A stretch of DNA of 64,000 nucleotides from Myxococcales bacterium (GTDB lineage Bacteria > Myxococcota_A > Polyangia > Polyangiales > Polyangiaceae), in NCBI GenBank assembly GCA_016191785.1, contig JACPVJ010000119.1, positions 62,001 through 126,000 on the forward strand. Direction: 5' to 3'. The notes beneath the pieces were generated by a model that was given only the letters and a program-made list of their open reading frames with translations, was not told the DNA's origin and did no database searches. Position 1 is the stretch's first letter. Each line of letters begins with the position of its first letter. A program made the position numbers and the translations under genes. This document shows positions 8,630 to 16,941 of this stretch, piece by piece.

Positions 8630-8699
8630 CGCCCGCCGACCTCGCACGCAGTCAGTCCCGACCTGCAGACAGACGCCCGCCGACCTCGCACGCAGTCAG
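8630..8699. repeat. Perfect 26-bp direct repeat (two copies)
   Basis: The same 26 bases (beginning CGCCCGCCGACCTCGCACGC) occur at 8630-8655 and 8674-8699, with a 44-bp period and 18 bp of unrelated sequence between. They lie in the 149-bp gap between the convergent radical SAM gene and the gene at 8767. I see no inverted repeat in them, and the function is unknown. A slipped duplication is the simplest explanation. Confidence 0.85.
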
Positions 8700-8766
8700 C
8701 TTCGTAGAGGTTGGGATGGGGTGCTGATTCGCGGCTTTCTGCCGCGCTTGGCAGCGGGCGAAGAGT

Positions 8767-9171
8767 CTAGAACTTGGCGCGGAGATGCAGGCCGTACTGG
8801 CCGTCGACGCGGGCGCGCACCACGATCGGGGTGCTTGCCTCGCCACCGAGGCTGTTGGTCGTCGGAATGACGCGGACCGAAACGTCTTCGCTCGCCTGGA
8901 TGTCCTTTGCGATGGTGATGCCGCCGAGCAGCGCCTTGTAACCGCAGCCGTTCTGGTTGCAGTCGGTGCGCGTGCGCTTCACCTTCTTGCCGCGTGGCGG
9001 CCCCTGGTCGCGGTCCGCGCCGACCTGGGCCAGCATGCTGGCCGGCAGCCGCAGGCTCTTGGGCAACTCGGCGGCCGGTGCGGCGCCGTAGGCCGGCTGC
9101 TTGTCCTCGGCCAGAGCGGGTGAGCTCACGGCGAGAACCAGGACGGCGACGGCTAGGCGAAAACTTGCCAC
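8767..9171 (-). CDS. Small exported protein, unknown function
   Basis: A 134-residue protein from GTG 9171 with a signal peptide of the Sec/SPI type (SFRLAVAVLVLAVSSPALA, then EDKQ). The mature part is short, with one cysteine pair (TDCNQNGCGYKAL), a basic stretch (RGKKVKRTRT) and strands IPTTNSLGGEASTPIVVRARVDGQYGLHLR at the C-terminus that look like a small beta domain. The frame is open upstream to 9267, but that leader has no signal-peptide character, so the GTG was preferred. I do not recognise the family. Confidence 0.6.
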   Translation of the reverse strand: MASFRLAVAVLVLAVSSPALAEDKQPAYGAAPAAELPKSLRLPASMLAQVGADRDQGPPRGKKVKRTRTDCNQNGCGYKALLGGITIAKDIQASEDVSVRVIPTTNSLGGEASTPIVVRARVDGQYGLHLRAKF

Positions 9172-9322
9172 TTCTAGAAAACAGGATGCCCGGACGCAAA
9201 CCGCAGGGCAAGCTTCTCGGACAAACGCCGGATCAACTAAGTGTGCTTCCCGCCGACCCGGGAGCACCCGGGCGCAGAGCCGGGCCCAGTGTGGGCAGGG
9301 GACGCCCCCCGGGCGGCGCGCC

Positions 9323-9895
9323 CTACTTTTTGTCGATCTCGACCCAGACCACGCCGCGCAGGTCGCCCTCGGCGAAGCCGACGGCCTGGTCCTTTGGGTA
9401 GCGCTCGCCGAGCTTCGCCTTCACCTCGGCCGGGAACTTCTGCGGGTCGCCGTGGCAGTTCAGACAGAGCGCCTGAGCTCCCAGCGGCTCGACCACACCG
9501 AGCTTCGCGCCCAGGTCGAACACCCCGGGCTTCACGTCCTTCGCCGGCTTGCCCGCGACCTCGGCCAGGTAGGTCTTCACCCACGGGCGGGGTGCGTTGG
9601 TCTCGTTTCTGAGCTTGTGGCTCGAGCGCCCGATCTCGACGCCCTTGCTCGACGCGACTCCGCTGGTCAGAGACACGGCATCGGTGGCGCAGACCTCGAT
9701 CCCGGCGGCGGGGCCCCCGGTCTGGACGGCGCTCTGCAGCTTGCCGCTCAGCGTCTTCTTCAGCTCACCGATGGCGGCCTGCGCGGTGCCGACCTTGCCC
9801 TCGAGCTCTTTCGGGACCGGGTCGAGGCGCTTCGGACCGCTCTGGCACGAGAGGGCGGACAGCGTACCGACGACACAGAGCGCACGAATCCACAT
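9323..9895 (-). CDS. DUF3365/Tll0287-like heme-domain lipoprotein
   Basis: A 190-residue protein with an N-terminal lipobox (TLSALSC, Cys17). The mature region matches the DUF3365 (Tll0287-like) pattern: IEVCATDAVSLTSGVASSKGVEIGRSSHKLRNETNAPRPW and a single CLNCHGDP motif, a CxxCH c-type heme site. The C-terminus, GDLRGVVWVEIDKK, closes the domain. Proteins of this family bind heme and act as periplasmic redox or gas sensors, sometimes fused to kinases. Here it stands alone as a lipoprotein, so it may be an electron-transfer or sensing module. The start at ATG 9895 gives a good lipoprotein signal; the frame extends upstream to 9934 without added signal. Confidence 0.82.
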   Translation of the reverse strand: MWIRALCVVGTLSALSCQSGPKRLDPVPKELEGKVGTAQAAIGELKKTLSGKLQSAVQTGGPAAGIEVCATDAVSLTSGVASSKGVEIGRSSHKLRNETNAPRPWVKTYLAEVAGKPAKDVKPGVFDLGAKLGVVEPLGAQALCLNCHGDPQKFPAEVKAKLGERYPKDQAVGFAEGDLRGVVWVEIDKK

Positions 9896-9937
9896 GGTGC
9901 CAAGTGGGAGCCCAACGCGGGACGAAGGATTCACCCT

Positions 9938-10014
9938 CGCGAGCGCATGTCGTCACCCCCGCTCGCCCACCTGCGAGATCGGCGGCCCGTCGAGCTCGAC
10001 CATGGTCGCCATTG
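9938..10014 (-). pseudogene. Decayed duplicate of the nadA 3' end
   Basis: Read on the minus strand, this stretch encodes TMVELDGPPISQVGERG in one frame and, one base out of phase, DDMRSRG followed by a stop. The end of nadA encodes TMAELGGLPILHMRELG and DDVRSRK followed by a stop. At DNA level the 33-bp block around ATCGGCGGCCCGTCGAGCTC matches ATCGGCAGCCCGCCCAGCTC in nadA closely, and the last 25 bases align at about 21 positions. The copy has lost about 30 bp in the middle and is frameshifted. It marks the far side of the 52-bp repeat array. Confidence 0.7.
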
Positions 10015-10015
10015 G

Positions 10016-10379
10016 GACAATCCATGAGGGGCACGGCACGTGACCCTCACGACTTGACCGGAATTCGGACAATCCATGAGGGGGACGCGACGTGACCCTC
10101 ACGACTTGTCCACGATTCGGACAATCCATGAGGGGCACGTGACGTGACCCTCGCGAGTTGACCGGAATTTGGACAATCCATGAGGGGGACGCGACGTGAC
10201 CCTCACGAGTTGACCGGAATTTGGACAATCCATGAGGGGGACGCGACGTGACCCTCGCGAGTTGTCCACGATTCGGACAATCCATGAGGGGCACGGCACG
10301 TGACCCTCACGACTTGACCGGAATTCGGACAATCCATGAGGGGGACGCGACGTGACCCTCGCGACTTGTCCGCCCCGCG
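10016..10379. repeat. Seven tandem 52-bp repeats
   Basis: Units begin with GACAATCCATGAG at 10016, 10068, 10120, 10172, 10224, 10276 and 10328, exactly 52 bp apart. They differ at a few positions: GGGGCACGGCACG or GGGGGACGCGACG after the first motif, and TTGACCGGAATT or TTGTCCACGATT before the next unit. Units 1 and 6 are identical. Each unit contains the dyad TGAGGG...CCCTCR, and at two junctions TTGTCC...GGACAA adds another. 52 is not a multiple of 3, so the array does not encode a repeat protein. It begins about 44 bp downstream of the nadA stop and would lie in its 3' region. Confidence 0.92.
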
Positions 10380-10423
10380 GACGACGGCATCCCCCGACGG
10401 CGCGACCCCGCCACGTAGGCGCT

Positions 10424-11869
10424 TCACTTCCGCGAGCGCACGTCGTCGACCAGCGCGTCGGGCAGCCGCCCGAGCTTGCCCAGCTCACGCATGTGCAAGA
10501 TCGGCAGCCCGCCCAGCTCGGCCATGGTCTTGCCGCCGATGGTGTCCGTGTAGTGCTTGGGCTCGTACCCGGCGAGGCCGGGCCGCGCCCCTTCGTCGAC
10601 GCGACCGAGCACACGCATCAGTGCGTCCAGGCTGTTCATCTTCATGTACGGGCAGGTAGCGCACCCGCCCTCGACGCTGCAGCCCTCGCCGCCGGACACG
10701 CCGGGCACCACGGCCAGATCGGCCTCACCGGTCTGGGCAATGGCCTCGGCCGCCACCGGGAAGATGATCTCCACGTCGATTGCGGGCCCGCCCTTGGCCT
10801 CGGTGTCGCGCAGGGTCTGGCGCACGCGACGCACGATGCTGGTGATCATGCCGGCCTCGGTGCCGAGCACGAATCGAAGGTGGGTGGGGGCGCCGGCCCG
10901 AGCCGCGGCATCGAGCTTCTTGCCGATGAACGCCAGAATGTCGGACGTGGAGCCGACCACGCCGGCGTCTCGACGCTGGGCGGCCAGCGCGATGCCGAAC
11001 ATCTCACCGGGCACCTCGAGGTGAGCGGTGATGAACGCGTCTTGGTAGTCCGTGCGCACGCGCTCGGCCACCGCGGCACCGAACAGGTGGTGCACGATGC
11101 AGCTGCCTTGCTCGAAGAAATGAAAGCGCGGCACGAGGGCGGCGATGCTGGCTCGATCGTGCGCGGGGTGCACCTGACGGATGGCCGAGTCGGGAAGCTC
11201 GGCGAGCGACGCGAAGAGCTGCGCCAGGTTGCGACCCATGTACGTGTCCGGGCCGAACCAGACGTGCACGTCGGGGATCTGCGCGAACGCTTGCAGCACG
11301 GTCTTGACCACGTTCGACGAGGTGCAGGTGATGGTCGGCACCAGCGAGTGGGCATACGCCTTGGTGCGCAGGCTGGTGTTGATGTACACCACGTGCAGCG
11401 AGCACGGCGTCTCGTGGGCGCGGGTGAGGTAAGCGCCGTAGGCCGGCGCCTCGGCGCTGTCGGCCAGCGAGCAGCCGATGGCCCGCTCGGCCACGCGATA
11501 CACCGGGACGTTCGACAGCCCGCTGGCGTCGAGCATGGCGCGGACGTTCTCGCTCATGAAGTCGACGCCCAAGACCACGATCGTGCGGGCACCGGCCTTG
11601 GCCATCTCGACCGCGCGGTCGGCCATGACCAGCGAGTCCGAAATGTGGATGAATGGCCAATCGGTCGCGGCGAGCACCCCCTGCAGCTCCGGGTCCATGT
11701 AGAAGTGCGCCACGATGCCGGCGTTCTTCTCGCGCAACACCCGCGCGAGGGCCGCCACCTCGCCCGGATCGGGATCCAGGAACGACGCCTGCGCTTCGGC
11801 GAAGCTGCCCTGGGCGGTGATGCTGCCCGCACGGATCACGAGCGAGGGGAAGGGCTGGTGCGAGGTCAT
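10424..11869 (-). CDS. nadA: Quinolinate synthase
   Basis: A 481-residue NadA, which condenses iminoaspartate with dihydroxyacetone phosphate to make quinolinate in NAD synthesis, using a 4Fe-4S cluster. Recognisable segments are IVAHFYMDPELQGVLA, HISDSLVMADRAVEMA, VLGVDFMSENVRAML, YINTSLRTKA, TITCTSSNVVKTV and GCATCPYMKMNSL. The candidate cluster cysteines lie in GCSLAD, ITCTS and GCATCPY. It is longer than E. coli NadA (about 347) and resembles the long bacterial/plant type. The ATG at 11869 lies 21 bp after the stop of the sulfatase gene, so the two probably share a transcript. nadB and nadC are not in the window. Confidence 0.92.
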   Translation of the reverse strand: MTSHQPFPSLVIRAGSITAQGSFAEAQASFLDPDPGEVAALARVLREKNAGIVAHFYMDPELQGVLAATDWPFIHISDSLVMADRAVEMAKAGARTIVVLGVDFMSENVRAMLDASGLSNVPVYRVAERAIGCSLADSAEAPAYGAYLTRAHETPCSLHVVYINTSLRTKAYAHSLVPTITCTSSNVVKTVLQAFAQIPDVHVWFGPDTYMGRNLAQLFASLAELPDSAIRQVHPAHDRASIAALVPRFHFFEQGSCIVHHLFGAAVAERVRTDYQDAFITAHLEVPGEMFGIALAAQRRDAGVVGSTSDILAFIGKKLDAAARAGAPTHLRFVLGTEAGMITSIVRRVRQTLRDTEAKGGPAIDVEIIFPVAAEAIAQTGEADLAVVPGVSGGEGCSVEGGCATCPYMKMNSLDALMRVLGRVDEGARPGLAGYEPKHYTDTIGGKTMAELGGLPILHMRELGKLGRLPDALVDDVRSRK

Positions 11870-11890
11870 GGCTGTCGTCCCAGGGTGCGC

Positions 11891-13873
11891 TCAGTCGGGC
11901 TTCTTGCCGGGCAACCGCCCGAAGGTCTTCAGGACCAAGGCCTCGAGCTCGCCACAGCGCTCGAGGGGCAATGGGTCTTCTTCGCGCGGATCTGCGGCGA
12001 CGTCGTAGCAGTGCCAGCCGGTGTCCCAGGCGCGAGCCTCGAGCTTCATGTTCTGCTTCATGGCGCCCCAGTTCTCGAAGGCGCAGCTCCACACACCGGC
12101 GCAGTTGGTCATGGGCAACGCCTGAGACGTGAGCTCCGGGCGAAGCAGGCTGTGGCCTGGCATCTTGCTCTTGTACTTGGCGACGCCCGGCTCGTCCCAC
12201 AAGCCCATCAGGTCGAGGACGGTCGGCGCCACGTCGACCTGGAAGACGAAGGCGTCCTTCTTTGCGCTCAGGTTCCGGGCTTGCTCGTCGGTCAGCATGC
12301 CGTCGGGCGCGTCGATCCACGCCGGCACGTGGATCTCTTCGTCGAACATGCTGAAGGTGTGTCCCATCTGGCCGTGCTCCCGGAACGCCTCGGCGTGGTC
12401 CGACAGGTAGACCAGCGCGGTGCGCTTGCCGGCCTCGGTCGAGCGCAGGTGCTCGATCATCCGCGCCACGTGGACGTCCTGCTGGTGGACCGAGTTCTGG
12501 TACAAATTGAAGAAGTGGGGGTTGTCTTCCGGCGCCTTGCTGGTGGTCCAGGGCTGGAAGGGTAAGGGCCCGTTTCGGTCGATGTGGTACGGGTAGTGGA
12601 CGTTCGACAGGTGGATGACCGCGAAGAACGGCTCTTTGAGCTGGCCGATCTCGCTGTTCACCCGGTCCGCCAGCAGGTTCTCCGGGGCCCCCATGTCCAG
12701 ATCGGCGGTGGGGTCGAGGTCGGTCGCAGCGACGAACTTGCTGACCCCCAGGTTCTTCACCCACAGCCGGGCGTTGCCGAACATCATGTTCTGGCTGGTC
12801 CAGTAGGCCGTGTCCCAACCCGCGGCCTGGGCGTAGTCGAAGATCAACGGCCAGGTGTGGAGCGTCTCGCGATCTTCCGTGGGCAGGACCCCGGCCCACA
12901 TCACGGCCAGCGAGATGGCCGTCGACGAGTCGAGGGATCGCATCTGGTTCAGGGGAAATCGCTTGGGAAGCAGCCGGTTGGTGATCCCCGTGCGCTGGCA
13001 GTCCGGGTCGTATTCGATGCACGCCGCGTCGGCGCGCACGCTCTCGAGGATCACCAGCACCACGTTGCGCGGCGTCGGCGGCTTGGCGGTCAGGGGCTCG
13101 ACCGGCAGTGAGGCCCGGGCGCGTGGCCGCAGCTGATTCGACTGGTCGGTGAGCCCGAGCTGAGTGCGAATCAGCCCGCCCACCGCGTGCAGGTAGAGCA
13201 CGTCGGGCGTCGCCGCTTGGACGTGGCGATGCTGGGTGGGAATGAAGAACGACGCGATCACCAGCACGGGCGCCACGTAGCAGGCGACGATGGCCGGGAT
13301 GCGGCGCGGGCGAATCACCCGCCGCGCCACCACCAGCATGACGATCGCCGCGACCAGGGGCGGCGCTTTCGCCTTCAGGTAGTTGCCGATGTCGGCGAAG
13401 AGCTGGTTGAGCACGCTGTCCATGAAGTTCGACGCGAACAGCGAGACGTCGATGTTCAAGTACGCGTGGTACTGCGAGTAGAAGTAGGCCTGCCCCCCGA
13501 ACGAGAAGGTGATGCCCACCACGAACAGCGCGGCCGCGAGCCAGCGGGCCCAGCCGGTGCGACGCGCGGCGGCGTAGAGCAGCGTGCCCCAGAGGACCAG
13601 GCTCTCCAGCACCGAAGCGAGGTACGTCCAGCGGTAGTGACCCTGGAAGGTGCCCATCAGCTCGGCGCGACGCGAGGCGTCGATGGCGACCACGGCCACC
13701 ACCGGGCAGAGGAGCAAGAACAGCCCGACGGCGCGGCGGGCCCGGCGCAGCCGCCGCGCTCGCGCACGCCAGGCGGGCTCGGGGTCCCCGACCACGACGA
13801 CCGGCCCCCGCTCGGCAGGGACCGGGGGGCGCGAGTCGACGCTGGAGTCCACTTCCGGCACGGCGGCGCGCAT
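11891..13873 (-). CDS. Membrane sulfatase-family phosphotransferase-like protein
   Basis: A 660-residue protein. Residues 40-250 hold about five hydrophobic segments (AVGLFLLLCPVVAVVAI, WLAAALFVVGITFSFG, LVAAIVMLVVARRVI, VLVIASFFIP). The rest is an alkaline-phosphatase/sulfatase domain with VVLVILESVRADA near its start (a metal and nucleophile region), then SSTAISLAVMWAGVLPTE, HLSNVHYPYH and YLSDHAEAFREHGQMGH. The architecture resembles LTA-synthase or lipid-A phosphoethanolamine-type transferases. The usual nucleophile Thr/Ser after ESxRAD could be Ser413-type (SSTA); I cannot fix it by eye. Start ATG 13873 was chosen over a longer, unsupported frame. It is divergent from 13969. Confidence 0.78.
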   Translation of the reverse strand: MRAAVPEVDSSVDSRPPVPAERGPVVVVGDPEPAWRARARRLRRARRAVGLFLLLCPVVAVVAIDASRRAELMGTFQGHYRWTYLASVLESLVLWGTLLYAAARRTGWARWLAAALFVVGITFSFGGQAYFYSQYHAYLNIDVSLFASNFMDSVLNQLFADIGNYLKAKAPPLVAAIVMLVVARRVIRPRRIPAIVACYVAPVLVIASFFIPTQHRHVQAATPDVLYLHAVGGLIRTQLGLTDQSNQLRPRARASLPVEPLTAKPPTPRNVVLVILESVRADAACIEYDPDCQRTGITNRLLPKRFPLNQMRSLDSSTAISLAVMWAGVLPTEDRETLHTWPLIFDYAQAAGWDTAYWTSQNMMFGNARLWVKNLGVSKFVAATDLDPTADLDMGAPENLLADRVNSEIGQLKEPFFAVIHLSNVHYPYHIDRNGPLPFQPWTTSKAPEDNPHFFNLYQNSVHQQDVHVARMIEHLRSTEAGKRTALVYLSDHAEAFREHGQMGHTFSMFDEEIHVPAWIDAPDGMLTDEQARNLSAKKDAFVFQVDVAPTVLDLMGLWDEPGVAKYKSKMPGHSLLRPELTSQALPMTNCAGVWSCAFENWGAMKQNMKLEARAWDTGWHCYDVAADPREEDPLPLERCGELEALVLKTFGRLPGKKPD

Positions 13874-13968
13874 CCTAGCGCAACCGGCCGGGCGGGCGAG
13901 CTTCGAGCGTCGCTCGGGCACTGCGGGGCGGCCCGCCGACTGATATGCTCCCCGGCCCGGAGGCTTCC

Positions 13969-16083
13969 ATGGACTTGCTGCGCACTCGTCTGCTCGCGTT
14001 TGGTGCCGTGCTGTTGGGACTTGCCGCGCTCGGCTGCGGCAGCGACGACGAAGACCCCGCTGTCCCGAGCCAGCCCGAGAGCACGATCCCGCTCCTCGGG
14101 GACGACTGCGACCCGATGGTGCCCACCCACTGCGGGCTGCCGTTCCCGTCGAACGTGTACCGGCACGACGACCCGGACAAGAAGCACGCGAACGGCAAGC
14201 ACGTGGTGTTCGGCGCAACGACCATGCCGGCACGACAAGACGACGTGCACGCGCCCGCCGACATGTTCGCGGACCACGACGGGTTCTCGCCCACGCAGGG
14301 TCCGATGACCCACCTGCCGCTCGCCAAGTGCGCCGCGTGCGCCACCCCTTACAGCATCGAGAAGTCGCTCGAAGCCGACCACCCGACGGTGCTGCTCGAG
14401 GTGCCCACCGGGCGCAAGATCCCCCACTGGGTCGACATCGACATGAGCACCGAGAACGACGGGCTGGAAGATCGGCCCGATCAGCGGGTGCTGATGATCC
14501 GACCCGCCGAGCGACTGAAGGACGACACGCGGTACATCGTGGCGATCCGCAACGTCGAAGACCTGAACGGCGAGGTCATCCCCCCCAGCAAGGTGTTCGG
14601 GGCGATCCGCGCCGGCAAGCTGCTCGGCAGCGGCACGCCGGCCGAGAAGTGGAGCGCCTACGCACGGCGCGAGCTCTACTCCGAGATCTTCGGCGAGCTC
14701 GAGAAGGCCGGCGTCGCGCGGGACGACCTGCAGATCGCCTGGGACTACACCACCGCCAGCAAAGAGAACATCACGCGCTGGGTCGTGCAGATGCGCGACA
14801 AGGCCTTGGCCAAGGTCGGAGACGACGGCCCGACCTTCAAGGTGAAAGAGGTCGAAGAGCTGGACCACCCCGAGCTCCTTCGGCGCATCCACCTGGTGAT
14901 GACGGTGCCGGTCTATTTGACCAGCGCGTCGATCCAGTACTCGAAGAAGAAGCCGATGGATCGGCTGAACATCAACGCCGCCGGCGAGCTCGAGCAAAAC
15001 GGCACGATGGACTGGGACGTGCTGGTGCTGGTGCCGAAGAGCGTGCAGAGCGGCAAGAAGCACGGCCTGCTCCAGAACGGCCACGGCCTGTTCGGCAGCC
15101 GCTTCGAGGGGCAAGGCGGCTATCTGGCCCGCGCCGCCAACCGCAACAACTGGATCGCCTTCTCGACCAACCTGTTCGGCTTCGACGAAGACAGCGTCTC
15201 GCTCGCGATCGACACCTTGGTCGGCAACTACGAGGGCATCAAAGGGCTGACCGAGCGCCAGATCCAGGGCATGGTGAACCAGCTCTTGGTGATGCGCATG
15301 ATGATGGGGCGCGTGGCCAAAGAGGGCATCAAGGACGGAACCGGCACGCTGATCTTGGACCCGACCTGGATCGATCCGAAGGTGCGCGGTTATCGCGGCG
15401 ACAGCCAGGGCGGGATCATGGGGGCCTCGTACATGTCGATCAGCACGGACGTGACCCGCGGGCTCCTGGGCGAGACGGGCATGTCGTACAACTTGCTCCT
15501 GAACCGCAGCCAAGACTGGCCCGCCTACGAGATCATGCTCGAGTCGGGCTTCCAGTTCGACGGGGTCGCGGTCCAATTGATGCTCGGCCTGATCCAGATG
15601 GCCTGGGATCGGATCGAGCCCGGCGGGCTCACTCCCTACATGACCGAAGACCGCCTGCCCAACACGCCGGCCCACCACGTGCTGCTCCACATTGCGCGGG
15701 GCGACCACCAGGTGACGCCGTTCGGGGCGCACATCATGTCGCGGGCCATCGGCGCGGTGCAACTGGCCTCGGACGACGCCTCGCAGCCGGTCTTCGAGGA
15801 CTACTACGGCATCGAGCAGAAGAAGGCGCCGCTCACCGATCAGTCCGCGCTGATCGAGTACGACTTCGGGTTGAAGCCGCTACCGGCGACCAACGTCCCG
15901 GCCAAAGACGGGTGCGACCCCCACGATCGCGTGCGCGACCTCAACCCGTCGTTCGACCAACAGGACGAGTTCTTCCGCACCGGCAAGGTCGGCTGGTATT
16001 GCAAGGGCGCTTGCAACTGCAACGACAAGATGGTCAGCGACCCGAAGGAAGAAGAGCGCTGCGACGAGACCGACTGCAACTGA
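13969..16083 (+). CDS. Large lipoprotein with alpha/beta-hydrolase-like elbow
   Basis: A 704-residue lipoprotein (GLAALGC, Cys23) with ATG 13969 well preceded by GGAGG. The C-terminal half contains GYRGDSQGGIMGASYM, a GDSxGG nucleophile elbow of serine hydrolases, and NGHGLFGSRFEGQGGYLARA ahead of it, suggesting an alpha/beta-hydrolase. A catalytic triad could include Asp/His from later strands such as HHVLLHIARGDHQV, which is my inference. N-terminal cysteine-containing region DDCDPMVPTHCGLPFPSNVY and a Cys-rich tail (CKGACNCNDK, CDETDCN) lie outside the core. It is likely an outer-membrane lipase or esterase. The last codons meet the stop of the small gene at 16087. Confidence 0.75.
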   Translation: MDLLRTRLLAFGAVLLGLAALGCGSDDEDPAVPSQPESTIPLLGDDCDPMVPTHCGLPFPSNVYRHDDPDKKHANGKHVVFGATTMPARQDDVHAPADMFADHDGFSPTQGPMTHLPLAKCAACATPYSIEKSLEADHPTVLLEVPTGRKIPHWVDIDMSTENDGLEDRPDQRVLMIRPAERLKDDTRYIVAIRNVEDLNGEVIPPSKVFGAIRAGKLLGSGTPAEKWSAYARRELYSEIFGELEKAGVARDDLQIAWDYTTASKENITRWVVQMRDKALAKVGDDGPTFKVKEVEELDHPELLRRIHLVMTVPVYLTSASIQYSKKKPMDRLNINAAGELEQNGTMDWDVLVLVPKSVQSGKKHGLLQNGHGLFGSRFEGQGGYLARAANRNNWIAFSTNLFGFDEDSVSLAIDTLVGNYEGIKGLTERQIQGMVNQLLVMRMMMGRVAKEGIKDGTGTLILDPTWIDPKVRGYRGDSQGGIMGASYMSISTDVTRGLLGETGMSYNLLLNRSQDWPAYEIMLESGFQFDGVAVQLMLGLIQMAWDRIEPGGLTPYMTEDRLPNTPAHHVLLHIARGDHQVTPFGAHIMSRAIGAVQLASDDASQPVFEDYYGIEQKKAPLTDQSALIEYDFGLKPLPATNVPAKDGCDPHDRVRDLNPSFDQQDEFFRTGKVGWYCKGACNCNDKMVSDPKEEERCDETDCN

Positions 16084-16086
16084 AGG

Positions 16087-16254
16087 TCAGCTGATCTTCA
16101 GCTCGAGGGCTTCGACACGCTCGATGAGCATTTCGAGCTCGGCCATCCGCGACAAGACGTCGGCACGAAGCCCGCCCACCTCGACCCGAAGTCCACCCAC
16201 TTCGGACTCGAGCTTCTTCTCGAGCTGGTCGAAGCGCTTCAGGATCTCTTTCAT
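16087..16254 (-). CDS. Small coiled-coil protein
   Basis: A 55-residue open frame from ATG 16254 that is almost entirely heptad-like helix (LKRFDQLEKKLESEV, LRVEVGGLRADVL, MAELEMLIERVEALEL). The frame extends upstream as open reading to 16713, but that portion overlaps OsmC on the other strand and is rejected. A GC-rich near-palindrome (16082-16099) covers both stop codons of this gene and the convergent gene at 13969. The function is unknown and expression is not proven. It could be a small oligomerisation module. Confidence 0.5.
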   Translation of the reverse strand: MKEILKRFDQLEKKLESEVGGLRVEVGGLRADVLSRMAELEMLIERVEALELKIS

Positions 16255-16419
16255 TGTCGAAGATACTAGCGCGGCGCTAGTGCCGCGGACAGGGGCGGGG
16301 ATCCCTCCGAGACCTGCGCCCCCGACACCGACCCCCGCACCCACGCGCGGGCCGCGCCGCATGACGCCGATCAGGTCGCTCGCCTCCTTTTTCGTGGCAG
16401 TGGCTCCTACCGCCGAGCC

Positions 16420-16857
16420 ATGAATCCCGAAGCCGTCGCCCGCACCGAGTCCCCGCCGCCCACCGTCACCCGCCTCGAGGTCAGCTTTCCAGGCGGAAAG
16501 CGCGTGAGCACCCAGGTCGGGCGGCACGTGATCTCGACCGATCAGTCGGTGCGCCACGGCGGCGACGACTCGGCGCCAGCGCCCTTCGACCTGTTCCTGG
16601 CGTCGATAGCCACCTGCGCCGGGATCTACGCGCTGGGCTTCTGCCACGCGCGCGACCTGCCGACCGAGGGCCTGAAGATCACCCAAGAGGTGGTGGACGA
16701 CCCAGCGACCCACCTGCCGGCCGAGATCCGCTTCGTGGTCAGCGTGCCGGCGGGCTTCCCCGAGAAGTACCGCCCGGGCCTGCTGCGCGCTGTCGAGAGC
16801 TGCAAGGTGAAGAAGACCATCGCGCGGCAGCCCGTGTTCTCGGCAAAGCTCGGCTGA
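16420..16857 (+). CDS. OsmC-family peroxidase/redox protein
   Basis: A 145-residue OsmC/YhfA-like protein. It shows the fold's early strand RLEVSFPGGKRVSTQ, then APAPFDLFLASIATCAGIYALGFC with the reactive cysteine, and the second cysteine in AVESCKVKKTI. OsmC-family proteins reduce organic hydroperoxides using two cysteines, in the cytoplasm. ATG 16420 follows GCCTCC-type sequence without an obvious ribosome-binding site, but no earlier start gives more of the family. It is a single-gene unit, followed at 16942 by a cyclase-type gene in the same direction. Confidence 0.85.
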   Translation: MNPEAVARTESPPPTVTRLEVSFPGGKRVSTQVGRHVISTDQSVRHGGDDSAPAPFDLFLASIATCAGIYALGFCHARDLPTEGLKITQEVVDDPATHLPAEIRFVVSVPAGFPEKYRPGLLRAVESCKVKKTIARQPVFSAKLG

Positions 16858-16941
16858 TCTAGGTGGATGGCGGGCAGCCCAAGTTGCATCGCGTCATACG
16901 TGGCGCCTTCCATCCGCGTCGGCAACCGACGAGCATGAAAC

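Noticed and set aside
9953..10294. Open frames on both strands through the 52-bp repeat array (for example PSWIVQIPVNSRG repeats)
   Set aside because: The period is 52 bp, so successive units fall in different frames. The apparent peptides come from lack of stops in a GC-rich repeat.
10016..10379. CRISPR array
   Set aside because: There are no unique spacers: the whole 52-bp unit repeats with only two alternating variants, and no cas genes are near.
16082..16099. Near-palindrome GAAGGTCAGCTGATCTTC as a terminator
   Set aside because: It has no loop and no T-run; it is noted only because it spans both stop codons of the convergent genes.
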